44,802 nt of DNA from Nitrospirales bacterium (GTDB lineage: Bacteria > Nitrospirota > Nitrospiria > Nitrospirales > UBA8639): positions 1 to 44,802 of the forward strand of contig BQIZ01000009.1 in assembly GCA_021604365.1 (NCBI GenBank). The letters are read 5' to 3'. Each line of letters starts with the position of its first letter. Position 1 is the first letter of the stretch. Positions 22,916 to 30,319 of the stretch are shown in pieces. Under the pieces are notes generated by a model, which searched no databases, had not been told where the DNA came from, and saw only the letters and a program-made list of their open reading frames with translations. The position numbers were made by a program, and so were the translations under genes.

Positions 22916-25900
22916 ATGAACAAGGTTGAGCAAGATCCCTTATCCGTGAAGAGTTGGGAATGGCTTCGAGAAATCGTTGATGAGGCGTGTCAGCCCATCG
23001 GTCCATATTGGCCGATGAAATCATTTGCCTATTATAATCCCATTCGGGACCTCGAGCATTTACCATTTGCCCGTGCGATTGAAGCCGCGAACCAGTTGTT
23101 GGGTGCCAAGGGGTTTCTGCCTGTTGAAGAGTATCGCCAAATTTTTCATCAAGGTCGAATCACTCTTTCGGCCATTGGCCAGGCTCTTCGGCGCGTAGGA
23201 CCCCCCCTGCCGTCTCGAACCACCGTGCAGGTTGGTGACCGTAGCATTCATGTCCAAGATGTCTGGCGCATTCATGCTATATACGGGATTGAAATCTTAC
23301 CTGCTGTGCAGCTGACGTGGACACTGGAACTAGAAGGTCTGAACACACGATTTCGATTCGATCTTCCGGAGGATTCTCGAACATTCATTATTAACCGAAC
23401 TATTCGGGAGTGCGAGAGGTGCCGACATGATCCGGAATCGGCCTATCTGCACAACCTCTGGAAAAGTTCGTTGGCGGCATGCCAATTGTTCGACCCTGTG
23501 TCGGGTATGGGTTCATTTCAGGCATCGGACCTTGGTCGGAGCTCTCATCAATCAGGAAAAGAAGCCCATTCTGTCACGGTTGATTTACCTAGAGACCGAA
23601 CGCTGAGTGATTGGCTGGACAGTGAGACGGGGAGCGCGCTGGTTGAGACCATTAATACGCACATGATCAAATGGATTGCGGCATTTGTTGACGAAGGTGT
23701 TGCGGGATGGAGTATGCCTTCAAGAGGTAAGGGGTTTTTTGCTGCATGGCGAGAATTGGCCGAATGGGATCTCTCAGGCAGATTTCTCGGGATTCCGGAT
23801 CTCCGACAAAAGTTTCGCGAATTGTCCGACGTACCGGAAGAGATGTTGTGCAAGCATCTGCAGGATCTCAATATCCCGAAAGAACGTTGGCAAGAGTATC
23901 TCTCTCGTCATCTTGCTCAATTGCCAGGTTGGGCAGGGTTTATCCGCTGGCGTGGAGACCATGCCGGATATCCTGCCCAACAACACTATCCCATTGATCC
24001 TCTGCAATATCTGGCCGTCCGGCTCTTTTATGAATCGGGAATGGTAGAGGGACTTTGCCAACGGGAATGGGGCATCAAAGGGACGTTACCTGGACTCCAA
24101 GCCTACTGGAACGAACAGGGTAAGCATGAACAGGCCTTGAGTCTCTCTTCTTCTCACGCCACTGATGCTAATGATCACGCGGTGTGCCATCATGCTTGGC
24201 GACTTTTTCACCTGGCTCAGTTTTTGGAATTGACCCCAATTGAGGTGCACGAATTGTCTTATAGCGACATGGCAACCTTATTGGAATGGCTGGATCTCTT
24301 TCCCCAATCTTCACATGGAACGGTATGGCTTGAAGCGTATGAGGACGTCTATCGAGAGTCATTGCTGAGGAACATCAGCGGACATCAAGCTGTGGCTCCC
24401 GTTTGCAATGAACGGCCTCGGGCGCAAGGGATTTTTTGTATTGATGCTCGCTCAGAATCGTTTCGTCGTCATCTTGAAGCTCAGGGACCGTATGAAACAT
24501 TTGGGTATGCGGGATTTTTTGGGGTGTCCATGAGTCATGTGGCATTTGATAGCCACGACCACTTGGCTTTGTGTCCAATTTTGTTGACACCAAAAGCGGA
24601 AGTGATCGAAGTTCCGCGGATGGGGCAGCATGAAAGGGTGAAGAGCTACCTTTCCGGTACCAGATGGCATCAATTCAGTCATCTCCTCTTTCATGATCTG
24701 AAACACAATCCATTTGCCTCCTTTATGCTGATTGATGTGCTAGGAATGTTTTTCAGCGTTGGATTGGTCGGGAAAACGTACTTTCGAACCTCCTTCGATG
24801 CCGTCAAACAGTGGGTGCAGGAATGGTTGGGGAGCACCGTTGTCACGCATATTCCTGTTGAGCCTTCAGGCGATGATGAGAAAAAAAATCCGCGTGTGGG
24901 AGAACTGACACAAGGTTTTACCACATTGGAGCAAGCGGCCTTTGTGGAGGGTGGATTGCGTGTGATCGGGCTCACGAAAAATTTTGGCCGGTTTGTGATG
25001 GTCTGCGGTCATGGAAGCCAATCCGAGAATAATCCCTATTATGCGGCCCTGGACTGTGGCGCATGTGGGGGCAGTCATGGTGACCCGAATGCTCGTGCTT
25101 TTTCGGCCATGGCCAATAATCCAGAGGTTCGACAGATTCTGAACGATCATGGGTTGGTCATTCCGGAGGACACCTGGTTTCTTCCCGCCAAACATAACAC
25201 AACCACAGATCGAGTGATGTTGTATGACCTTGTCGATGTTCCTGCTATCCATTTAGAGGAATTAGGACTGTTGGTGAGAGACTTGGAGCAGGCTGGTACA
25301 CATCAGGCATTGGAACGATGTGGGCGAATTCCCGGCGCTCCGACAGCCGTGTCTCCTAATGACGCGTTTAAACATGTCAGGCAACGGAGCATGGATTGGG
25401 CGAATTCTCGTCCTGAATGGGGATTATCAGGGAACGCGGCCTTTTTGATTGGAAGGCGGGCTCTTACCAAGGGGCTGGATTTGGAAGGGAGAGTCTTTTT
25501 GCATTCCTACGATCCCGACTCCGATCTGGATGGGAGCCTTCTTGAAAAAATCATGACCGCACCCCTCATCGTGGGTGAATTGATTAACTTAACGTATTAC
25601 TTTTCCGGCGTGGATCCTTGGGCCTATGGGAGTGGAAGTAAGGTCATTCACAATATGGTTGGCGGAGTTGGAGTGATGTTGGGGAGTCAAAGCGATCTGC
25701 AAAAAGGCCTTCCCCTTCAATCGGTAAACGATGGGGCGCGGCATTATCATGAACCCATGCGCTTGCTCGCCATCATTGAGGCACCGCCGGATCGAATCCG
25801 GTCTATCATTCAGAAGCATGCCTTGCTTCAACATGTCTTCCATAACCAATGGATGAATGCCATAGCGTTTGAGCCAGATTCCAAAGGATTTTCACGGTAT

Positions 25901-25942
25901 CTCTCGGATTCAACGTGGGAACCCGTCACGACTACAATATGA
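22916..25942 (+). CDS. dabA: DabA-type inorganic-carbon accumulation subunit (DUF2309/UPF0753)
   Basis: 1008 aa. DabA is the cytoplasmic, beta-carbonic-anhydrase-like subunit of the DAB energy-coupled CO2 pump: it hydrates CO2 to bicarbonate while a membrane partner supplies ion gradient. The predicted zinc ligands are present with the family spacing: C508 and D510 in FCIDARSE, H699 in CGHGSQSENNPYY, and C714 in ALDCGACGGSHGDPNA. H699 to C714 is 15 residues, as in the characterised Halothiobacillus protein (H524, C539). The N-terminus (PIGPYWPMKSFAYYNPIRDL) and C-terminus (INLTYYFSGVDPWAYGSGSK, NMVGGVGVMLGSQSDLQ) also fit. The protein is about 180 residues longer than that reference. It is soluble or peripheral. 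The mrp-like operon follows after 477 bases on the same strand. A weak sigma-70 promoter (TTGACG-17-TCTAAA) lies just upstream. Confidence 0.93.
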   Translation: MNKVEQDPLSVKSWEWLREIVDEACQPIGPYWPMKSFAYYNPIRDLEHLPFARAIEAANQLLGAKGFLPVEEYRQIFHQGRITLSAIGQALRRVGPPLPSRTTVQVGDRSIHVQDVWRIHAIYGIEILPAVQLTWTLELEGLNTRFRFDLPEDSRTFIINRTIRECERCRHDPESAYLHNLWKSSLAACQLFDPVSGMGSFQASDLGRSSHQSGKEAHSVTVDLPRDRTLSDWLDSETGSALVETINTHMIKWIAAFVDEGVAGWSMPSRGKGFFAAWRELAEWDLSGRFLGIPDLRQKFRELSDVPEEMLCKHLQDLNIPKERWQEYLSRHLAQLPGWAGFIRWRGDHAGYPAQQHYPIDPLQYLAVRLFYESGMVEGLCQREWGIKGTLPGLQAYWNEQGKHEQALSLSSSHATDANDHAVCHHAWRLFHLAQFLELTPIEVHELSYSDMATLLEWLDLFPQSSHGTVWLEAYEDVYRESLLRNISGHQAVAPVCNERPRAQGIFCIDARSESFRRHLEAQGPYETFGYAGFFGVSMSHVAFDSHDHLALCPILLTPKAEVIEVPRMGQHERVKSYLSGTRWHQFSHLLFHDLKHNPFASFMLIDVLGMFFSVGLVGKTYFRTSFDAVKQWVQEWLGSTVVTHIPVEPSGDDEKKNPRVGELTQGFTTLEQAAFVEGGLRVIGLTKNFGRFVMVCGHGSQSENNPYYAALDCGACGGSHGDPNARAFSAMANNPEVRQILNDHGLVIPEDTWFLPAKHNTTTDRVMLYDLVDVPAIHLEELGLLVRDLEQAGTHQALERCGRIPGAPTAVSPNDAFKHVRQRSMDWANSRPEWGLSGNAAFLIGRRALTKGLDLEGRVFLHSYDPDSDLDGSLLEKIMTAPLIVGELINLTYYFSGVDPWAYGSGSKVIHNMVGGVGVMLGSQSDLQKGLPLQSVNDGARHYHEPMRLLAIIEAPPDRIRSIIQKHALLQHVFHNQWMNAIAFEPDSKGFSRYLSDSTWEPVTTTI

Positions 25943-26419
25943 TTTTGCAATGGGAAGGAAAGTCTTTTTGACTTTTGCCGTGCTTGGAATGGCTGAGCGA
26001 ATCACGCATCATCTCAAATGAGAGATGTTTAATTCCTAGGGATTTCGGTTTCACCTACAGGATCCAGTTGTCCTAAGTAGGCTGGGTAATAGACTCCAAT
26101 CGAATCTTTCCCTTGATTCGCAGTTGTGGATGGAAGAGGGTGCCTGTTATAAGGTCAGAGGCTTGTGGGTATTGAAAGCGATGAGGCTCATCTTTGTATT
26201 TGGCGCAGACCAAGTAGGGAGAGTGGGAGCATCCGGTTTTCCGAAATGTCATTTGCATCATGGCCGTAGGGTTCCCAGCATTTTGTTTGTTCCGATAGGC
26301 TGGAGACAGTACATGCCAACCAGGTTTTTTGAATACTTCATTCGAAAAACATATGGTTGGCTTTTTTTTTACCGTATCGGATTCATTGAGTTAAGATTTT
26401 GGTCTGAGAATAGCGCTGG
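25943..26419. other. Spacer between dabA and the mrp-like operon
   Basis: No convincing gene. Frames are open on both strands (plus 26124-26423, minus 26073-26261) but neither has a motif or ribosome site. A small hairpin, CATCTC (26010-26015) with GAGATG (26022-26027) followed by TTT, could be a weak terminator for dabA. The antiporter genes may therefore have their own promoter here, which I could not identify. Confidence 0.4.
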
Positions 26420-26911
26420 ATGAAGTCTTCTTATCTGAAACAGTTTATCGCTAACACCTTGGCTCTTTTTAGTGTCTGGCTTGTGTTATCAGGGAAGTAC
26501 GACAATTTTCACCTCGTACTTGGATTCATGGCATCTTGTGGAGTGGCGTGGTTAAACACCGGATTCCCTCATTCTCCCTTTCATAATTTTCCATGGGCTC
26601 GTGTTGTTCTGTACAGCCCCTGGCTCTTTCTTCGAATTGTCGAGAGTAGTCTGCACCTGACGAAACTCATTCTCAATCCCTCATTACCCATTAATCCCAG
26701 ACTCATTACTTATCAGTCTCATTTAAAGCATCGGGGTGCCATTGTCCTGCTTGGAAATTCCGTGACCTTGACGCCTGGCACCATTACCGTTGAAGCCAAC
26801 GGCAATACATTTCTGGTGCATGCGATAGATGAGACAGCAGCAAAGGATCTCACGACAGGCCGGATGGAGCGTAAACTCGCCTGGGTTTTTCAGGAAGATA
26901 CGAATCACTGA
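26420..26911 (+). CDS. mrpE: MrpE/MnhE-like cation antiporter subunit
   Basis: 163 aa with three N-terminal membrane helices (LALFSVWLVLSG, LVLGFMASCGVAWL, ARVVLYSPWLFLRIV) and a cytoplasmic C-terminal domain. The MnhE signature is clear: ESSLHLTKLILNPSLPINP, GAIVLLGNSVTLTPGTITVE and FLVHAIDE. MrpE is an accessory subunit needed for assembly of Mrp-type Na+/H+ antiporters. It opens the antiporter block, and its TGA overlaps the mrpF ATG by one base. There is no strong ribosome site before the ATG. Confidence 0.9.
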   Translation: MKSSYLKQFIANTLALFSVWLVLSGKYDNFHLVLGFMASCGVAWLNTGFPHSPFHNFPWARVVLYSPWLFLRIVESSLHLTKLILNPSLPINPRLITYQSHLKHRGAIVLLGNSVTLTPGTITVEANGNTFLVHAIDETAAKDLTTGRMERKLAWVFQEDTNH

Positions 26912-27177
26912 TGATTGATTTTTTTCTGTTTTTATTAATCACGTTGTCTTTTCTGATTCTCGTGTATCTGTACCGGGTGATCCAGGGTCCCACCGTGTTT
27001 GATCGGGTATTAGGGTTAGCGGGAATTTCGACCAAAGCCATCATTCTGGGTGTTGTGATGGGAACAGTCTATGACCGTGTAGAGATGTTCGTGGATATCT
27101 CCACGGGGTATGCGCTTCTCAATTTGGTTGGAGCATTTGCCATTGCCAAATTTCTTGAGCAACGAGGGACACCCTAA
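26911..27177 (+). CDS. mrpF: MrpF/MnhF-like subunit
   Basis: 88 aa, three membrane helices. The family block VIQGPTVFDRVLGL.GISTKAI is present, as is the conserved aspartate of the third helix region (FVDISTGYALLNLVGAFAIA). MrpF is a small core subunit of Mrp antiporters, packed with MrpG and MrpE. Its stop is immediately followed by the mrpG ATG (TAAATG). Confidence 0.9.
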   Translation: MIDFFLFLLITLSFLILVYLYRVIQGPTVFDRVLGLAGISTKAIILGVVMGTVYDRVEMFVDISTGYALLNLVGAFAIAKFLEQRGTP

Positions 27178-27477
27178 ATGGTCGTTCTTGCCATCGGCTT
27201 AATTCTGGTGGGGGTATTTTTTCTGGTGGTGGCTGCCATTGGTACAATACGCCTTCCCGACGTATTTACGCGATCCCATGCGGTCTCCCTGACTGATTCC
27301 CTTGGTGCCATTTGCGTCCTCGCGGGCCTTGCTTTGTACCAGGGATTCGGGATCAATATGCTGAAGATCCTGGTCGTTCTGGTCTTGCTCATCCTTTTAA
27401 ATCCGGTCATTGCTCATGCCACCATTCGAGCGGCCAATCGGGCGGGCCTCAAACCTCAGACGAAGGAAGACCCATGA
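27178..27477 (+). CDS. mrpG: MrpG/MnhG-like subunit
   Basis: 99 aa, three membrane helices. The conserved block AAIGTIRLPDVFTRSHAVSL followed by TDSLGAICVLAGLAL identifies MrpG (normally GLLRLPD.ytRmHAatK.tLG). The later helix MLKILVVLVLLILLNPVIAH ends in the typical N-P-x-x-x-H. It overlaps the next gene by four bases, implying translational coupling. Confidence 0.9.
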   Translation: MVVLAIGLILVGVFFLVVAAIGTIRLPDVFTRSHAVSLTDSLGAICVLAGLALYQGFGINMLKILVVLVLLILLNPVIAHATIRAANRAGLKPQTKEDP

Positions 27478-28007
27478 TGTATTCAGTGAATATTGCTTTG
27501 CTGCTACTCCTGGTCCTGACGGCCGCCAGCGCAACATTTTTGGTCAAGGAATTGATGAGTTCAGTGTTTATTCTCGGGTCGTATAGTTTCTTCCTGTCTC
27601 TGGTTTGGGCCTGGCTGGGTGCGGTGGATGTGGCATTTGTGGAAGCCGTTATTGGAGCTGGGTTGGGCACCGTGTTGTTCCTCATCACTCTGTTTGATAC
27701 CGCTCCAAAGGATAGCCGCCTTCGTCGTCCCCCTCCTCCTCTTGCAGGAGTGCTGGGGTTGCCCTTGTTGGGCCTTCTGTTGTTACTCGCGGCTAATGAT
27801 CTTCCTCAGTTCGGCGACCCGACCTCACCGCCCAACGTGCATATTTCTCCTGTGTACTTACAGAATAGCTATGCGGACACGCTCACGCCGAATGTGGTCA
27901 CCTCGGTGCTGATGGACTATAGGGCATTTGATACGTTGATTGAGACCGTGGTGATTTTTACGGCTGGCATTGCCTGTGCGTTGTTATTAAGGGAGCCAGG
28001 CTCATGA
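27474..28007 (+). CDS. MbhD/MbhE-like protein: detached C-terminal half of MrpA
   Basis: 177 aa from ATG 27474, which overlaps the mrpG stop; ATG 27477 is an alternative. The first half (LVKELMSSVFILGSYSFFLS, VDVAFVEAVIGAGLGTVLFL) is the DUF4040/MbhD module with the family's AFtEa.lGaG pattern. The second half (TPNVVTSVLMDYRAFDTLIE, TVVIFTAGIACALLL) is the MbhE/MrpB-N module. In Mrp antiporters these two modules form the C-terminal part of MrpA. Here they are a separate gene, and the NuoL-like N-terminal part is encoded by the gene at 30320. Confidence 0.85.
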   Translation: MMYSVNIALLLLLVLTAASATFLVKELMSSVFILGSYSFFLSLVWAWLGAVDVAFVEAVIGAGLGTVLFLITLFDTAPKDSRLRRPPPPLAGVLGLPLLGLLLLLAANDLPQFGDPTSPPNVHISPVYLQNSYADTLTPNVVTSVLMDYRAFDTLIETVVIFTAGIACALLLREPGS

Positions 28008-28453
28008 AACAGATCCATGACAGCATCATTGTTCAGAGCATGAGTCGATTGCTCATTCCTCTGGCACAGTTATTTGCCTTTTATGTCTTGTTCTTCGGCC
28101 AGTACGGCCCGGGAGGAGGATTTGTAGCTGGCGTCATTTGGACGACTAGTATGATCCTGGCCTTTTTGGTGTTTGGGCTGAAGTCCCCTCAGGGGCGTCT
28201 GGTAGAAAAGGTGTTGCATGGCGATGGGATCGGATTGATTATTTTTGTGGGAGTGGGTGGTTTATGTCTCATCGGAGGTGGGGAATTTCTCAACTATGCC
28301 AATTTGGAAATTCCGGGTTTGGATGCTCCGGCACGTCGGTACATGGGGATTCTATTAGCACAAATCGGGGTGGCCGTGGACGTGGCGGTAACCGGTATCT
28401 CTATTGTTCTCAGCTTGGCCTATCACGATACCGAGCAGGAGTATGATGTTTGA
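28004..28453 (+). CDS. mrpB: MrpB/MnhB-like subunit
   Basis: 149 aa, four membrane helices. The MnhB signature is SRLLIPLAQLFAFYVLFFGQ followed by YGPGGGFVAGVI; the GPGGGF loop is diagnostic. The last helix ARRYMGILLAQIGVAVDVAVTG also fits. It is coupled to its neighbours by a four-base overlap upstream and an 11-base overlap with mrpC. Confidence 0.92.
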   Translation: MKQIHDSIIVQSMSRLLIPLAQLFAFYVLFFGQYGPGGGFVAGVIWTTSMILAFLVFGLKSPQGRLVEKVLHGDGIGLIIFVGVGGLCLIGGGEFLNYANLEIPGLDAPARRYMGILLAQIGVAVDVAVTGISIVLSLAYHDTEQEYDV

Positions 28454-28823
28454 GTTGATTGGAGGGTGGCTCCAGCGCCCCAACTATATTGCCTTTGTGC
28501 TGCTGTTTCTGTGGGGCATCTATATTATGGTGACCCGGTACAATCTCGTGAAAAAACTTATCGGGATGTATCTCATGCAAACGAGTGTGATTTTTTTTCT
28601 CGTCACGACAAGTGCCAAGCGAGATGCTACTGTGCCTATTTTGCTCTCCACTACGGAAATTATTCAGCCTGAAGTCTATGCCAACCCTCTCCCTCATGTT
28701 TTGACATTGACGGCGATTGTCGTGGGCGTTGCCACCCTGGGAGTATCTTTGGCCCTGGCCGATGCCATTTATAAAAAATACGGCAGCCTGGACGAGGAAG
28801 AAATTCTCAAAAGGATGGAATGA
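28443..28823 (+). CDS. mrpC: MrpC/NuoK-like subunit
   Basis: 126 aa from ATG 28443 (or 28446, both in frame). Three helices in NuoK order: NYIAFVLLFLWGIYIMVTRY, NLVKKLIGMYLMQTSVIFFL and ANPLPHVLTLTAIVVGVATL. The block PLPHVLTLTAIVVGVA is the MrpC hallmark. The C-terminal tail KKYGSLDEEEILKRME is short and acidic. MrpC is the NuoK homologue in Mrp and contributes to the ion path between antiporter modules. Confidence 0.9.
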   Translation: MMFELIGGWLQRPNYIAFVLLFLWGIYIMVTRYNLVKKLIGMYLMQTSVIFFLVTTSAKRDATVPILLSTTEIIQPEVYANPLPHVLTLTAIVVGVATLGVSLALADAIYKKYGSLDEEEILKRME

Positions 28824-30289
28824 CGCGACACCTTCCCGTAATTCTTTTCCTTTTACCTCTCGGGTTGGCCATTTGTCTGCCATTAATCGGAATTAGGCGC
28901 CGGGAGTGGTGTCGGCCATTAGCGATTGGAGTGCTGGCTGCCATGGTCCCGGTCTCCTTCGCCAGTCTGGTAGGCGTTCTTCGCAACGGAACCATTCATT
29001 ATGACTTTGGGGGATGGGCCGCTCCGGTCGGGATTGAGTGGGTGGCGGACGGATTGGCCAGCGTCATGACCGTGGCCTTAAGTCTCGTCGGGTTAGTGTG
29101 TATCACCTTCCTTAGCTCGGTATTATTTCCCTATCTCGGCAGCCGGATTGTCCCGTTTTATACGCTGGTTTTGCTATTGATCGCCAGTCTGACCGGCATG
29201 GTGTTTGCCGGAGATTTGTTCAATCTTTTCGTTTTCTTAGAAGTATCCGCCTTGTGTGCCTATGCCTTGGTGGGGTTGGCTGGCGGGAAGGCGCTTGTTG
29301 CCGGATTCCGGTATTTAATTTTAGGCACCTTCGGAGCCTCTTTGTATCTTCTGGGAGTGGGGTATTTGTACGCCGAGACGGGTACGCTCAATATGGCGGA
29401 TCTGGCGCAGCGGGTGCCACCCTTGGTGGGTTCTAAGGCCATCGCTGTCGGAGTGTTATTTATGTTTATCGGTCTGGGTATCAAGATGGCATTAGTGCCC
29501 CTCCACGGGTGGTTGCCGGATGCCTACACGCATGCTCCGGACCGCGTATCACCCATGCTGGCTTCCTTAGTGACCAAGGTCGCCCTCTATGGATGGATTC
29601 GTATTATGTTTTGGGTGCTCGGAGCCCATGCGGTGGTCTACCGGATTCCCGTTCTGTTTTTAGTGGGAGTGTTGGGCGCTCTTGCGGCCTTGGTTGGCGC
29701 ATTCCTGGCTTTGTCCCAGACAGAAATTAAACGCATGTTTGCGTATGGAGGCCTTTCGCATATCGGATTGATTCTGGTGGGAATTAGTCTCGGGAATCAA
29801 ACCGGTTTTGTCGGAGGAGTGTTTTATCTCTTGAATGATGCTGTGATGCAGGCGGGTTTGTTTTTCTGGGCAGGGGGGATTATTCACCTGTATGGGGTTC
29901 GCACGATTGAGGATCTTGGGCGATTGCAAGGAGGAGCGGGATGGATGTCGGTGGCCCTGGTCGTCATAGCCCTGTCAATGATCGGAATTCCTCCAACAGG
30001 GGGATTTTTTGGAAAATGGTATATCATTCTTGGCGCGGTGGAAGCACAAAATTACCTTGCCATTGTCGCGGTGCTGATTGCGACTCTGTTAACTCTGGCC
30101 TACTTTGCTAAATTATTTGAACGGGTATTTCGGGAACGCTCCGCCCAGCAACCTGCTGTCATACGTGAGATTCCGTTGGCGGTGAAAATTAGTCTCGGCG
30201 CCACGTCGGTGGCGGTCATTGTTTTGGGACTGATGAGCGATCACATTGTCAGCTTTCTCCTCAAGAACGCGGTTCCACCCGGGCTTTAG
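28820..30289 (+). CDS. mrpD: MrpD-like (NuoN-like) antiporter subunit
   Basis: 489 aa, about 14 membrane helices. The proton_antipo_M core is intact: TM5 glutamate E141 in FLEVSALCAYALVG, the central lysine in GLGIKMALVPLHGWLPDAYT, HAPDRVSPMLASLVTKVALY, and the discontinuous helix near GGLSHIGLILVGISLG. It overlaps mrpC by four bases (ATGA). The PDAYTHAPDRVSP stretch is more like MrpD than NuoM or NuoL. It is one of three antiporter-type subunits in the operon, each a potential H+ or Na+ channel. Confidence 0.9.
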   Translation: MTRHLPVILFLLPLGLAICLPLIGIRRREWCRPLAIGVLAAMVPVSFASLVGVLRNGTIHYDFGGWAAPVGIEWVADGLASVMTVALSLVGLVCITFLSSVLFPYLGSRIVPFYTLVLLLIASLTGMVFAGDLFNLFVFLEVSALCAYALVGLAGGKALVAGFRYLILGTFGASLYLLGVGYLYAETGTLNMADLAQRVPPLVGSKAIAVGVLFMFIGLGIKMALVPLHGWLPDAYTHAPDRVSPMLASLVTKVALYGWIRIMFWVLGAHAVVYRIPVLFLVGVLGALAALVGAFLALSQTEIKRMFAYGGLSHIGLILVGISLGNQTGFVGGVFYLLNDAVMQAGLFFWAGGIIHLYGVRTIEDLGRLQGGAGWMSVALVVIALSMIGIPPTGGFFGKWYIILGAVEAQNYLAIVAVLIATLLTLAYFAKLFERVFRERSAQQPAVIREIPLAVKISLGATSVAVIVLGLMSDHIVSFLLKNAVPPGL

Positions 30290-30319
30290 CAGGATTGGGC
30301 ATATGGTGACCTCCTGATT

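Noticed and set aside
26073-26423. Overlapping short ORFs on both strands between dabA and mrpE
   Set aside because: Neither strand shows motif, ribosome site or convincing composition; both frames being open suggests chance.
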